Shown here piece after piece: positions 9,475 through 19,581 of a stretch of DNA of 64,000 nucleotides. Within the stretch, counting starts at the first letter, position 1. Each line of letters opens with the position of its first letter. This DNA is from Sphingobacterium sp. SGG-5. Its GTDB lineage: Bacteria; Bacteroidota; Bacteroidia; Sphingobacteriales; Sphingobacteriaceae. A program made the position numbers and the translations under genes. The DNA lies in NCBI RefSeq assembly GCF_011043525.1, contig NZ_JAAKGO010000001.1:372001-436000 (forward strand). The letters run 5' to 3'. The notes under the pieces are model-generated. The model was not told the DNA's origin. It ran no database searches and was given only the letters and a program-made list of their open reading frames with translations.

Positions 9475-10455
9475 ATGAAGAAATCAATTCTATTTTTATC
9501 TGCAGCAACACTTATGGTCGCTGCATCATGCCAGAAATTCCAGAAAGGTGAAGGCGGTCTTGAATACAAAATCGTGAAGGATGCAGGAGCTGAAAAGGCT
9601 GTCGCTGGTGATCTGCTGTCTGTGGATATGGTCATCAAATCCGATCGGAACGACTCTTTGCTGAACAGCACCTATGATTTAGGCTTGCCCCAGATCGTTA
9701 ACATCGCTCCGGATTCTTTACCTGGTATTTATCCCGGCGACTACAACTCGATGTTTAAATTTTTAGGAGAAGGTGACAGTGCAGTTTTCCGTCTCAACTT
9801 GGACACGATGGCCGCCAAAACAAGTCAGCCTAAACCAGAAATCGGCGATAAGTACGTGACATTTACCATCAAAGTGAGAAAACACTTCAAGAAAGGTCAG
9901 TTGACAGACTCGGCACTTTATGCAGAAGTGGATAATTATTTTAAAGGCGAGTTGGAAGGGTTAAAAAATGCGGAAGAAGGCAAGATTACAAGCTATATCT
10001 CTTCTAACAAATTAGAACCTCAAAAAACAGAAAGTGGCTTGCAATACATCATCTCCGATGAAGGTAAAGGCGAAAAACCGGCCGTAGGGGACACTGTGGT
10101 AGTTAACTATACCGGTAAACTGACAAATGGTACAATCTTCGACACCAACAACGAGGAATTGGCCAAAAAGCACAATCTGGCTAACCCTATGCGTACGTAT
10201 GAACCTATTCGTTTCAGCATTGGCAACGATCCGGTGATTGCAGGTTGGACCGAAGGTCTTCAGCTACTGAACAAAGGTGGTAAGGCTACGTTCATCATCC
10301 CTTCTTCACTTGGATATGGTGATCGCCCGGCGGGAAATAAAATCCCTCCTTATGCACCATTGATATTTGACGTTGAATTGGTGGACATTGTTAAACCTCA
10401 GGCACCAGCAGATACGGTACCATCTTTGCCTCAGCCTGCTACGCCTCAGCAATAA
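9475..10455 (+). CDS. Tandem FKBP-type peptidyl-prolyl isomerase lipoprotein
   Basis: 326 residues. The lipoprotein signal has lipobox VAASC (Cys19). An N-terminal degenerate FKBP-like module (about 30-145, AGDLLSVDMVIKSDRNDSLL) is followed by a helical linker and a well-conserved FKBP domain (about 185-310): VVVNYTGKLTNGTIFDTN, the IAGWTEGLQLLNKGGKATFIIP core, LGYGDRPAGNKIPPYAPLIFDVELVDI. These match the FKBP active-site consensus, so the C-terminal domain is probably an active periplasmic prolyl isomerase or chaperone. The tail is Pro/Gln-rich. It ends 30 bp before a strong terminator. Confidence 0.93.
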   Translation: MKKSILFLSAATLMVAASCQKFQKGEGGLEYKIVKDAGAEKAVAGDLLSVDMVIKSDRNDSLLNSTYDLGLPQIVNIAPDSLPGIYPGDYNSMFKFLGEGDSAVFRLNLDTMAAKTSQPKPEIGDKYVTFTIKVRKHFKKGQLTDSALYAEVDNYFKGELEGLKNAEEGKITSYISSNKLEPQKTESGLQYIISDEGKGEKPAVGDTVVVNYTGKLTNGTIFDTNNEELAKKHNLANPMRTYEPIRFSIGNDPVIAGWTEGLQLLNKGGKATFIIPSSLGYGDRPAGNKIPPYAPLIFDVELVDIVKPQAPADTVPSLPQPATPQQ

Positions 10456-10484
10456 GACGGATAAAGCATACAAGACTATGATTA

Positions 10485-10520
10485 AAAACGCGGCTCTTTG
10501 AAAAAGGCCGCGTTTTCTTT
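10485..10520 (+). terminator. Rho-independent terminator
   Basis: AAAACGCGGC (10485-10494) pairs perfectly with GCCGCGTTTT (10507-10516), then CTTTA/TTTTT. It ends the nrnA-FKBP transcript before tatD. Confidence 0.9.
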
Positions 10521-10547
10521 ATTTTTGAGCCACTTATTTGCTTCGTC

Positions 10548-11327
10548 ATGAATCCTCCCTATATATTAACGGATACACATACGCATTTTTACTACAATGT
10601 CCACACCCCGAAGATAGCGGAACAGATGCAACGGTGCCACGACAACCATGTATACCGCCTATTTCTTCCCAACGTCGACAGCGATTCGATACAACAAGTT
10701 ATCGACACCGTAGATACCTACCCCGAATATTGTTTCCCTATGCTTGGATTACATCCTTGCAGCGTAAAAGAAAATTACAAAGAGGAGCTTCGTCATATCG
10801 AGAAGGCTATTTCGACGAATAAAATTTATGCCATTGGCGAGATTGGTCTGGATCTCTATTGGGATAAAAGTACGTTGGATTGGCAAAAAGATGCATTTAT
10901 CACGCAAATCAACTGGGCGAAAGAACTGGGATTGCCTATCGACATCCATTGTCGGGAAGCATTTGATGAAATATTTGCCTTGTTAGATTCCGTACAGGAT
11001 GACAAGCTGTTTGGCATTTTCCACTGCTTCACGGGCAATCTGGCTCAAGCACAACATGCCATTGCCCTTGGGTTTAAATTAGGCATCGGAGGTGTAGTGA
11101 CATTCAAAAAAGCAGGTTTGGACGAGGTCGTCCGGCAGATCGCTTTAGAGCATCTTGTATTAGAAACCGACGCCCCATATCTTGCACCAAGTCCCTTCCG
11201 TGGCAAAGAGAATGAAAGCTCGTATCTCCACTACGTCGCCCAAAAAGTAGCGGATCTCCACGAGATCAGTATCGAAGAGGTCGCCCGAATAACAACTCAA
11301 AATTCAAAAGAAATATTTGGTATATAG
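10548..11327 (+). CDS. TatD-family metal-dependent hydrolase / DNase
   Basis: 259 residues, a full-length TatD TIM-barrel. Metal ligands are visible in order: TDTHTHF (HxH, about 10-14), GEIGLDLY (Glu about 93), IHCREAF, FHCFTGN and ETDAPYLAPSPFRG (Asp near 207). Members are 3'-5' DNases/RNases acting in the cytosol. The gene lies just after a terminator, so it is probably the first gene of a tatD-asparaginase pair, with its stop 4 bases before the next start. Confidence 0.93.
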   Translation: MNPPYILTDTHTHFYYNVHTPKIAEQMQRCHDNHVYRLFLPNVDSDSIQQVIDTVDTYPEYCFPMLGLHPCSVKENYKEELRHIEKAISTNKIYAIGEIGLDLYWDKSTLDWQKDAFITQINWAKELGLPIDIHCREAFDEIFALLDSVQDDKLFGIFHCFTGNLAQAQHAIALGFKLGIGGVVTFKKAGLDEVVRQIALEHLVLETDAPYLAPSPFRGKENESSYLHYVAQKVADLHEISIEEVARITTQNSKEIFGI

Positions 11328-11331
11328 ATTT

Positions 11332-12351
11332 ATGAAGAATATTTTCATCATATACACCGGCGGTACCATAGGCATGGTACAAGACGAAAACGGCACTTTT
11401 GTACCTTTTGATTTTGATCTGATTCAGAAAAACATCCCCGATTTAAGCCGTGTAGATTATCAGTTGACGGTACACTCCTTCGAACCGATCATCGATTCTT
11501 CCAATATGACACCGGCCATTTGGCTTCAAATGGCGCAGCTCATCCGGGATAATTATGACCGTTGTGATGGATTTCTCATCTTACACGGCTCCGACACCAT
11601 GGCCTTCACCGCTTCCGCTTTAAGCTTTCTATTGGAAGGTCTGCAAAAACCAGTCATTCTCTCCGGCTCCCAGCTTCCTATCGGTGAATTCCGTACAGAT
11701 GCACGCGAGAATTTGATGACAGCCCTCGAAATTGCCTCTACAAAACACAATGGCGTCTCCGTTATTCAGGAAGTCTGTATTTTGTTTGACAATAAGCTCT
11801 TCCGGGGCAACCGTTCTTTCAAATACAATTCTGCCAAGTTCGAAGCTTTCCGTTCCCCGAATTATCCGGTATTGGCCGAAGCCGGTATTCATATTAAATA
11901 TAACTTTGATGCATTATTGAATAACCAACAGGAGGAGCTTGTTTTCCATGATAAGTTGGACAATCGCGTAGGGGTTCTGAGATTATTCCCTGGTATGCGC
12001 CTAGAGACTATTCAAGCGATATTGGAATCGGACGTGCGTTCCATTGTCATGGAGACTTTCGGGTCGGGCAATACAACGACAGATCCGAATTTCTTAGCCC
12101 TGCTTAAGCAAGCCATTGATAAGGGAAAGATTATCTTGAATATTTCCCAATGCAAAGTCGGCTCGGTAGAATTAGGCCGCTACGAAACCAGTCAGGGACT
12201 GAAGGCCATAGGAGTCTGTAATGGCTACGATATGACTTTCGAAGCAGCGATTACCAAATTGATGTACTTACAAGGCGAATTCGGAGACCAGGACTCTGTC
12301 GCCTTCTGGGTCGAAAAAGATATTCGTGGCGAATTGACTATTAATGATTGA
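11332..12351 (+). CDS. ansA: Type I (cytosolic) L-asparaginase
   Basis: 339 residues from ATG 11332. An in-frame ATG at 11317 overlaps tatD but would add VYRF ahead of the conserved strand, so 11332 is preferred. The enzyme hydrolyses asparagine to aspartate and ammonia. Motifs: N-terminal IYTGGTIGM with nucleophile T12, LHGSDTMAFTASAL near residue 84 with the second Thr-Asp pair, and LSGSQLPIGEFRTDARENL. No signal peptide is present, so it is cytosolic. The C-terminal domain (ETFGSGN, SQCKVGSVELGRYE) is complete. Confidence 0.92.
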   Translation: MKNIFIIYTGGTIGMVQDENGTFVPFDFDLIQKNIPDLSRVDYQLTVHSFEPIIDSSNMTPAIWLQMAQLIRDNYDRCDGFLILHGSDTMAFTASALSFLLEGLQKPVILSGSQLPIGEFRTDARENLMTALEIASTKHNGVSVIQEVCILFDNKLFRGNRSFKYNSAKFEAFRSPNYPVLAEAGIHIKYNFDALLNNQQEELVFHDKLDNRVGVLRLFPGMRLETIQAILESDVRSIVMETFGSGNTTTDPNFLALLKQAIDKGKIILNISQCKVGSVELGRYETSQGLKAIGVCNGYDMTFEAAITKLMYLQGEFGDQDSVAFWVEKDIRGELTIND

Positions 12352-12440
12352 TTTTTTTTAACTACCTTTAAAGGTATAATCTTAAGAACCTAAAGAATGA
12401 TATACCTTATAGATTATATTATTGTTAAGAATGCAATTGG

Positions 12441-12474
12441 TTGTATACAATTTATACCGATTACAGTAGCTTTG
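12441..12474 (+). promoter_or_regulatory. Candidate Bacteroidota-type promoter of the sigma factor gene
   Basis: TTG at 12441-12443 and TAGCTTTG at 12467-12474 match the TTG / TAnnTTTG consensus of the main sigma factor with a 23-base spacer, slightly long. The implied start is about 10 bases before the ATG at 12491. Upstream (12363-12408) lie a TACCTTT/AAAGGTA palindrome and an AAGGTATA/TATACCTT pair that could serve as asparaginase terminator or operator. Confidence 0.5.
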
Positions 12475-12490
12475 TAAAACAAAAGTTCGG

Positions 12491-13075
12491 ATGAAAGATC
12501 CTCATTTGATATATGAACTACAACAGGGCAACGAAATTGCTTTGCGGACAGTTTTCAAATTGTACGGAAATTCATTGCTGTACCTTGCCCACCAACTCAC
12601 CAAAAATAAGCAGACTGCAGAAGAGATCGTCAATGACATTTTTTTAAAAGTATGGGATCTGCGAGCCAACTTCGAAACACAATCTAAATTACAGGCATTC
12701 CTCTACATCGCAACAAAAAATGCATGTTATAACTTCCTCAAAAAACCCATCCAACAGCTTCGTATGGAGAATATCGAAGATCAATTTGATCTTATTTACC
12801 AAGATCAGGATATCTTCAAAACAATCATAAAAGCAGAACTATTTGAAAAAATTCTTCAAGAAGTCTCAAAATTGCCCGCCCGGCAACGCGAAATATTTTA
12901 TATGACCTATGTAGAAGACTATACGGTAGAGGAGATATGTCAAAAACTTGCCCTTCACCCAAATGCGGTCTATGCGAATAAGTCAAGGGCATTGACTGCA
13001 TTAAAAAATGCACTGCGGGTTTATGATCCTGATCTCAGCATTTCCACTATTATCTTGCTGCTCCTCCTGAAATAG
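12491..13075 (+). CDS. ECF sigma factor, FecI-like
   Basis: 194 residues, typical ECF sigma-70 size. Region 2 (about 25-95) contains TAEEIVNDIFLKVWDL and FLYIATKNACYNFLKK; region 4 (about 125-185) contains LPARQREIFYMTYVEDYTVEEICQKLALHPNAVYANKSRAL in separate recognisable segments, the -35 helix-turn-helix. The next gene is a FecR anti-sigma factor and then a SusC receptor with an STN domain, the standard trans-envelope signalling order. It is therefore predicted to switch on transcription of PUL1 when the receptor is occupied. Confidence 0.93.
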   Translation: MKDPHLIYELQQGNEIALRTVFKLYGNSLLYLAHQLTKNKQTAEEIVNDIFLKVWDLRANFETQSKLQAFLYIATKNACYNFLKKPIQQLRMENIEDQFDLIYQDQDIFKTIIKAELFEKILQEVSKLPARQREIFYMTYVEDYTVEEICQKLALHPNAVYANKSRALTALKNALRVYDPDLSISTIILLLLLK

Positions 13076-13162
13076 TCAATTCTTCTAAAAAAGAAAAAAT
13101 TCTCTGTAAGGTTTTCGGAAAAATACTGTTTCTATCATGTTTTGTACCACAAACGAATAAAC

Positions 13163-14359
13163 ATGAAGAATATTGATTCTATTGTAACCTTGCTCAAACA
13201 GTATATGGGAGGCGAAATCAGTCCCGCCAACAGTCCCGAATTGCAGCGCTTAATAGAACAATACCCCGTTATTATCGATATCATGAAAGAAGTTAAAGAT
13301 GAGGAATCTCTTCGAAAATCTCTTTCTAACTATATCTTATATACTCAAAAAGAACTTCTCCAATTCGAAGACAGCATTATCGCACAGATACACGCTCGAC
13401 ATCCGTCTCCAGCTTCATATAGACAGACTGTACATAAAAGCTTATGGAAACCACTACTTACCGCAGCTGCCGCGATTATTTTTGTACTTCTTACAGGCTA
13501 CTGGCTGTGGAATACGTCTCCTTCTTCCAACAGGGAGCATACCTCAGAAATGCACACCATAGCACCCGGCTCTAATCGGGCAACACTGACTTTCTCCGAC
13601 GGCAAAACCATAGTACTGCAAGGTGATAAGTCGGGAATAAAAATCAACAATGACATTTCCTATCAAGATGGCACTATAGTTTTATCCGATCAACAGGAGA
13701 AGATAACAGACAGAAGCATGTTGCTGACTACACCGCGCGGAGGACAATATTTCGTCGAGCTATCTGACGGTAGTAAGGTATGGCTAAATGCCGAAAGTAG
13801 CCTCCAATATCCGGCAGAGTTTTCAGGTCCTACACGCGAGGTGAAACTCGTCGGAGAAGCTTACTTTGAAGTAAAGTCAAATGCAAAAAAACCATTTATC
13901 GTCACCACAAATACAGAACGGGTCCAAGTGCTAGGCACGCATTTTAATATCAACTCGTATTCTGATGTCGATCTTTCCCGTGTTACACTATCTGAGGGCA
14001 AAGTAAGGGTAGCCCCACTGGGTAACCGTACAAACACACAGATTCTGACACCAAATAGTCAAGCTGTTATAAAAGGTAATACGATTGAAAAAATAACTGT
14101 CAATGCGGACGAATATATCGCTTGGAAAAATGGCGAATTCATGTTCAACAATGAATCTTTATCCAGCGTCTTACAGAAGCTATCCCGCTGGTATGATTTT
14201 GATTACTCCATTGCTCCCGCTCTTCAGGATCTAAAAATATGGGGAAGTATCTCGAAATATGAAAATTTTGATAAGGTTTTACGAATCATCAAAATAACCG
14301 ATAAAAAGATAAAACTAAATATTAAAGGAAAAAAAGTAATCATTATGGAAGACAAATAA
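13163..14359 (+). CDS. FecR-family anti-sigma factor
   Basis: 398 residues from ATG 13163; a TTG at 13142 is in frame but adds an unconserved leader. The N-terminal cytoplasmic part (about 1-95) binds sigma, one membrane helix follows (about 95-118, LLTAAAAIIFVLLTGYWLW), then the periplasmic FecR domain (about 185-280: GGQYFVELSDGSKVWLNAES, GEAYFEVKSNAKKPFIV, GTHFNIN) and the C-terminal DUF4974 domain (FMFNNESLSSVLQKLSRWYDFDY). It relays a signal from the STN domain of the following SusC to the preceding sigma factor. Confidence 0.95.
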   Translation: MKNIDSIVTLLKQYMGGEISPANSPELQRLIEQYPVIIDIMKEVKDEESLRKSLSNYILYTQKELLQFEDSIIAQIHARHPSPASYRQTVHKSLWKPLLTAAAAIIFVLLTGYWLWNTSPSSNREHTSEMHTIAPGSNRATLTFSDGKTIVLQGDKSGIKINNDISYQDGTIVLSDQQEKITDRSMLLTTPRGGQYFVELSDGSKVWLNAESSLQYPAEFSGPTREVKLVGEAYFEVKSNAKKPFIVTTNTERVQVLGTHFNINSYSDVDLSRVTLSEGKVRVAPLGNRTNTQILTPNSQAVIKGNTIEKITVNADEYIAWKNGEFMFNNESLSSVLQKLSRWYDFDYSIAPALQDLKIWGSISKYENFDKVLRIIKITDKKIKLNIKGKKVIIMEDK

Positions 14360-14460
14360 ACGACAATAAAAAAATCGAGGAAGTTGGCGCTCCCCCGATC
14401 GAAGGTAAATTTTCACAAAGTGTACTAATCTTTATTACAAACTTAACCCATCCAAAGTTA

Positions 14461-17400
14461 ATGAAAAATTACATTATTCAATTTGGAAATGCGAGACGAT
14501 TTCCATGGAGTAGAAGCCTAGTTATTATGAAACTCATCACACTCATTATTCTTATAGCTAGTCTGCAGGTTCATTCCAAAACAAATGCACAGAGTATCAA
14601 CCTTGTCCGACAAAAAATAACACTTGTCGACGTATTCAGAGAATTGAAGAAACAGTCCAGCTACACGATTTTATGTAATTCTGATTTGCTGAATAGCGTC
14701 CCTAACTTACGTGTCAATCTGAAGCAGAAAACCTTACGGGAAGCATTGGATGTTATCCTCCCACCGCTGGGACTCACCTATCAGATCGAAGACAAAACGG
14801 TAGTGGTATATGAGATAACGCCATCAAAAAAAACACATCGTCCATCCACGACACCATCGAACGCCGTACAACAAACACAAGTCTCCGGTAAAGTAGTGGA
14901 CAAAAATAATACACCTTTATATGGGGTCTCCATTAGCGAAAAAGGGGGATCTGTATTGACGACAACTAATGCAGATGGAGAATATACGGTCAATGTCAGC
15001 AATCGAGATGTGGAACTTGTATTTCGTGCTTTGGGTTTCCAAAGCATAACTATAGCAGTCAAAAATCGCAGAACCATCCAAATTGTCTTACAGGAAGATG
15101 TACAGGAGCTTCATGAAGTAGTGGTAACAGCTTTAGGAATCAAAAGAGAAGAAAAGGCATTGGGTTATGCTATTACCAAGATTGACAGTACCCAATTGAC
15201 GGACGCTCCTTCAGGCAACTGGCTGGATGCATTATCAGGAAAAGTTCCTGGATTGAATATGATCCGCTCCAACGGTGGGCCGACAGGATCAAATAAAGTT
15301 ATCTTACGTGGCGAAAATAATCTCACTGGAGAAAATGAAGCTCTGATCGTCGTGGATGGTGTGGTACTGAATACGAGCAGCGGTCGCAGAACAGCTACGG
15401 GGGGTGATGCAGCAGGCCCCACAGATGGGGTGCAGCCTACAGATTTTGGTAGCGGGATAAACGATCTGAACCCGGAAGATATCGAGAGCGTCACTGTTCT
15501 AAGAGGTCCAGGTGCTTCGGCACTATATGGACAACGTGGAGCCAATGGAGCAATTATCGTCACGACCAAATCCGGTAGCAGTAAGCGTAAAACCACCATA
15601 CCGAGCATTACTTATACGTCCAACCTTTCGTTTGAAGAAGCTAATCGCTGGCCGGATTTACAATACGAGTATGGACAGGGACTGAATGGTGCAGCCACCT
15701 ATACATATGGTACCAACAGTGGCACCAGCTTGACCTGGGGACCACGATTTAATGGGCAATCTTTTATCCAATATGATCCCGAAACGCAAAAAGCAGGAAC
15801 AGAGCCCACAGCATGGATACCTTATACCAATCAGATCCGTGATTTTTTTGAAACAGGACAGACATTTACCAACTCGTTGAGTATAAATGGCAACGTTAAG
15901 AATACAAACTATAGACTGTCGGCAACACATGGCAAAAACAGTTGGATTATTCCCAATACAGGTTATGAGCGGACGCATATATCTTTGTCTGCCAATAGTA
16001 AAGTTACGTCCAAGCTGGATGTGTCCGTGAAAGCAAATTACACCAATAAATTCAGCAACAATTTGCCCGGAATGGGTTACGGCAACCAATCCGTCATGTA
16101 TTGGTACGTATTCTGGGTACCGAATGGAGATATCAATTGGCTACGGAACTATTGGGTAAAAGATAAGGAATATGAGGAACTGCATGATATCTTTACAACG
16201 GCACCAGAAAATCCTTATGCTATATCGTATGAGTTTATCAACGGATCTAACCGCAATGGTATCACGGGTAATGTACAGGCAAACTACGCTTTCTCAAAAG
16301 AGTGGAATCTGCAACTACGAGCTACCTTAGACAAATCTAATGATGACAGACATCAGAAACGTCCATGGACAGCAGCTCGTCTACCCTTAGGCTCATATCG
16401 TACACAAGACATCAATATACGTGAGATTAGTGGAGATTTCTTACTGAGATACGATAAACAGATCAACGAAGATATACGGGTGACGGCCTCTATTGGAGGA
16501 AGTATGTTGAGCAATCGTTATTATAAGGACGAAAAAAGAGCAGATGGTCTGACCGAACCGAATGTCTATAGCTTTGACAATGCCGCTTATGATCTTGTTG
16601 TCATTCCAGACACTGCCCGCTTCAATATCAACAGTCTGTACGGGTTGTTCTCCGCTGGCTATAAAGATTACCTCTACTTGGATATAACAAGTAGACAGGA
16701 TTGGAGCAGTATCCTTGCTACACCTACACGTAAAGATAATGTAGGCTTCTTTTATCCTTCAGCAAGTTTGAGTTTTGTGGCATCGGATTATTTCAAAATG
16801 CCGGAGGCATTTAATCTGGCCAAACTACGGTTGTCCTTGTCACAGACGGGTAGTGGTGGTACGACTCCCTATCTGACAGCTTATGCTTATCCCTTAGCAG
16901 CCAATGGCATTTACCCGGACGGCTCTTTACAGAATCCGACAATTTTGCCCAACCCTGATCTAAAACCCTTAAAAACAACCACTTTTGAAATCGGAACGGA
17001 TATACGGATGTTTAAAAACCGCTTGGGATTGGATATTGCCTGGTACAGTGGCAACACCAAAAACCAGATACTGAACAGGATTATAGATCGTTCGTCCGGT
17101 TATACACGACAGATAATCAATGCAGGACAGATAGATAACACCGGATTGGAAATTGCGTTGAACGGGACTTTGGTCAAAACCAAAAATTTCAGGTGGAAAG
17201 CGTTCTCCACATTTTCTACCAATAAGAACAAAATCGTATCTATGGCCGATCAGGACAGCACGGTTATTCTCCGCACAGGTGCAGTCGGTGGAATGCAGAT
17301 CGTTGCTAAGGTTGGCGGAAGTATGGGTGATATGTACGGTATCGGTTTCCAACGTTCACCGGATGGACAGGTCATCTACGATGCCACATCTGGTCTAGCG

Positions 17401-17979
17401 CAGATGACTACAGAACCTATCTATCTAGGTAATACCGTTCCCAGATACAGAGCCAGTATCGGGAGTGAATTCACATTCAAACAATTCCGCCTAAATGTTT
17501 TGTTTGACGGACAGCAAGGCGCTGTGGGACACTCCTATACCCACGGTCGTTTGGCAGATTTTGGCAAACTGACAGCTACATTACCCGGAAGGTATAGTGG
17601 TATTATCGGAAATGGGGTCGTACGAAATCTGGACGGCACTTTCAGTCCAAACACGACTATTACCAAAGATATTACTCCTTTTTACAATTATACGATGGGA
17701 ACTGCCAATGGCGAGGGGGCTACCTATAAAACTGATTTCATCAAATTCAGGGAAGCAAGGTTAGATTATTCTTTACCAAAATCAGTCTTGGCTCCTCTCA
17801 AACTGTCAAGAGCAACTATCGGTATATATGGACGTAATCTCTTTATCTGGTCTACATGGCCGATGTTTGATCCAGAATTTGGGACATTGAGCGGTACAGA
17901 CATTGTACAAGGGCTTGAAGTGGGACAGTTCCCTTCTACGCGTACATATGGTTTTAATTTAGTAGTAGGTTTTAAATGA
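14461..17979 (+). CDS. SusC/RagA-family TonB-linked outer-membrane transporter with STN signalling domain
   Basis: 1172 residues. A long basic leader precedes the signal peptide (SKTNAQ near residue 44), as is common for these receptors. In order: STN domain (about 50-115, LVDVFRELKKQSSYTIL to YQIEDKTVVVYE), carboxypeptidase-D-like beta sandwich (about 140-215, VSGKVVDKNNTPLYGVSI), TonB plug (about 220-360, with GENEALIVVDGVVL and LRGPGASALYGQRGANGAIIV), and a beta barrel to the C-terminus (FNLVVGFK). It imports substrate through the outer membrane using TonB energy. STN implies that it also signals to FecR. The stop overlaps the SusD start by 4 bases. Confidence 0.96.
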   Translation: MKNYIIQFGNARRFPWSRSLVIMKLITLIILIASLQVHSKTNAQSINLVRQKITLVDVFRELKKQSSYTILCNSDLLNSVPNLRVNLKQKTLREALDVILPPLGLTYQIEDKTVVVYEITPSKKTHRPSTTPSNAVQQTQVSGKVVDKNNTPLYGVSISEKGGSVLTTTNADGEYTVNVSNRDVELVFRALGFQSITIAVKNRRTIQIVLQEDVQELHEVVVTALGIKREEKALGYAITKIDSTQLTDAPSGNWLDALSGKVPGLNMIRSNGGPTGSNKVILRGENNLTGENEALIVVDGVVLNTSSGRRTATGGDAAGPTDGVQPTDFGSGINDLNPEDIESVTVLRGPGASALYGQRGANGAIIVTTKSGSSKRKTTIPSITYTSNLSFEEANRWPDLQYEYGQGLNGAATYTYGTNSGTSLTWGPRFNGQSFIQYDPETQKAGTEPTAWIPYTNQIRDFFETGQTFTNSLSINGNVKNTNYRLSATHGKNSWIIPNTGYERTHISLSANSKVTSKLDVSVKANYTNKFSNNLPGMGYGNQSVMYWYVFWVPNGDINWLRNYWVKDKEYEELHDIFTTAPENPYAISYEFINGSNRNGITGNVQANYAFSKEWNLQLRATLDKSNDDRHQKRPWTAARLPLGSYRTQDINIREISGDFLLRYDKQINEDIRVTASIGGSMLSNRYYKDEKRADGLTEPNVYSFDNAAYDLVVIPDTARFNINSLYGLFSAGYKDYLYLDITSRQDWSSILATPTRKDNVGFFYPSASLSFVASDYFKMPEAFNLAKLRLSLSQTGSGGTTPYLTAYAYPLAANGIYPDGSLQNPTILPNPDLKPLKTTTFEIGTDIRMFKNRLGLDIAWYSGNTKNQILNRIIDRSSGYTRQIINAGQIDNTGLEIALNGTLVKTKNFRWKAFSTFSTNKNKIVSMADQDSTVILRTGAVGGMQIVAKVGGSMGDMYGIGFQRSPDGQVIYDATSGLAQMTTEPIYLGNTVPRYRASIGSEFTFKQFRLNVLFDGQQGAVGHSYTHGRLADFGKLTATLPGRYSGIIGNGVVRNLDGTFSPNTTITKDITPFYNYTMGTANGEGATYKTDFIKFREARLDYSLPKSVLAPLKLSRATIGIYGRNLFIWSTWPMFDPEFGTLSGTDIVQGLEVGQFPSTRTYGFNLVVGFK

Positions 17980-19547
17980 TCCAAAAAATGAAAAATATAT
18001 TCACTGTTACATTAGCTGTATGGACTGCTTTGTATTTCACGTCCTGCACAAAAGATTTTGAGAAAATAAATACCGATCCTATCAGCATCACGAGTGCCGC
18101 ACCAGAGAAATTGCTAGCTCCGGCATTGGTGAATATGTTAACCACCAATATGGTACGCAATCGTAATTTCAATAATGAACTTATGCAGGTCACAGTGACC
18201 ATGAGCGAAGATGAAAATGCGGTGTTCAGATACGATTTTCGACCCAATATAGCCGATTATACCTGGAATGGTTGGTATTCTCAATTAACCAATTTTAGAG
18301 ATATCTATGCAGTAGCTTCTACCGAAGAGTACCAAAATGACTCTTATAAGGGCATCGCTTTAATATGTGAGGCCTGGGGATTCTCGTTGCTGACAGATAC
18401 TTATGGAGATGTACCTTTTTCTCAAGCCAATAAAGGAAACGAGGGGATAGTTGAACCTGCTTTTGATGCTCAAAAAGACATTTATATGGGCTTGTTCGAC
18501 AAACTGGAAGAAGCCAATACGCTGTTGACCGGCAGTACTGCAAGCGTGGTGGAATCCAGTGACCCAATCTATAAGGGGGATGTGTCTTTGTGGCGCAAGT
18601 TTGGCAATAGCTTATACTTGAGGCTACTGCTCAGAGTATCGGGCAAGGCTGAAGTCTCGACAGATGTCATTGCCAAGATCGAAGAGATCATAGAAAGCAA
18701 TCCGACTAAATATCCGACTTTTGCTTCCAATGATGAATCTGCTGTCCTAAAATGGGCAGGAGGTACGGTGACAACTAATCCCTTTACTAGTCCTTATGCG
18801 ATACTATTACGGGAAATAGATTTCACCATTCCGTCACTATGCAATTTTTTCATTCTGAAACTGAGCAATTGGCATGACCCCCGGATCGAGATGTTGGCAC
18901 CTTACGGGAATGGCACACGCAATAGACTTGGAGTTGCTCCCGGTTCGGGTGGTTTTATTGGTATAGAGAGCGGCTATGAGCCTGGTATGGCCGAACAGAA
19001 ACAAGCTTATTTCTACGCCTTTGGCACTTCGGATTTTTCCCTCCATAAGAGCCCGCTTACGGGTATCCTTATGACGTATGCCGAGGTTGAGTTTATCAAG
19101 GCCGAAGCCGCGGCAAAGGATTGGATAAACAGTTCAGCTTCCGATCATTATTATCGGGGAATAGCCAATGCGATCCATTATTGGGTGCCTGCATTCACGA
19201 CAGATATTGCCGACAACGAGTTTACCGATTATATTGATTATGCCAATATTGAATGGAACGATGCACTGCCATTGGATGCTCCTACGGGTGACAGTCAGAT
19301 GGAGCGTCTACACATACAAAAGTACTATTGTCTTTTTATGACAGACTTTCAGCAATGGTTTGAGCACAGACGTACTGGCCATCCGATATTGCCGAAAGGA
19401 GATGGGTTACAAAATGGCAAAAAACTTCCTGTACGGCTTAATTATCCGATCTATGTGCAGTCAGCCAATTCAGTTAACTACAAAAAAGCCGTAGCCAATA
19501 TGGGAGCCGACAATATTAACACCTTGGTTTGGTGGCAGAAACCTTAA
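17976..19547 (+). CDS. SusD/RagB-like substrate-binding lipoprotein (SusD-like_2 type)
   Basis: 523 residues. Lipobox YFTSC (Cys about residue 24), followed by TKDFEKINTDP, which is typical of the SusD-like_2 (PF12771) branch. Helical TPR-like blocks include YKGIALICEAWGFSLLTDTYGDVPFSQA and LWRKFGNSLYLRLLLRVSGKA. It forms the surface lid of the SusC channel and binds the imported ligand. The start ATG 17976 overlaps the susC stop (ATGA), implying translational coupling; ATG 17988 is also possible. Substrate cannot be inferred from the sequence. Confidence 0.95.
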   Translation: MIQKMKNIFTVTLAVWTALYFTSCTKDFEKINTDPISITSAAPEKLLAPALVNMLTTNMVRNRNFNNELMQVTVTMSEDENAVFRYDFRPNIADYTWNGWYSQLTNFRDIYAVASTEEYQNDSYKGIALICEAWGFSLLTDTYGDVPFSQANKGNEGIVEPAFDAQKDIYMGLFDKLEEANTLLTGSTASVVESSDPIYKGDVSLWRKFGNSLYLRLLLRVSGKAEVSTDVIAKIEEIIESNPTKYPTFASNDESAVLKWAGGTVTTNPFTSPYAILLREIDFTIPSLCNFFILKLSNWHDPRIEMLAPYGNGTRNRLGVAPGSGGFIGIESGYEPGMAEQKQAYFYAFGTSDFSLHKSPLTGILMTYAEVEFIKAEAAAKDWINSSASDHYYRGIANAIHYWVPAFTTDIADNEFTDYIDYANIEWNDALPLDAPTGDSQMERLHIQKYYCLFMTDFQQWFEHRRTGHPILPKGDGLQNGKKLPVRLNYPIYVQSANSVNYKKAVANMGADNINTLVWWQKP

Positions 19548-19581
19548 TGAATCGAATTTTATAAGTACAAAATATTGATAT

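Noticed and set aside
14368..14402. Hairpin ATCGAGG / CCCCGAT between fecR and susC as a terminator
   Set aside because: The stem has a mismatch and no following T tract; read-through to susC is expected.
15165..15608. Minus-strand 147-residue open frame inside susC
   Set aside because: It is an antisense shadow of the SusC plug region with Pro/Ser-rich, low-complexity translation and no conserved motif.
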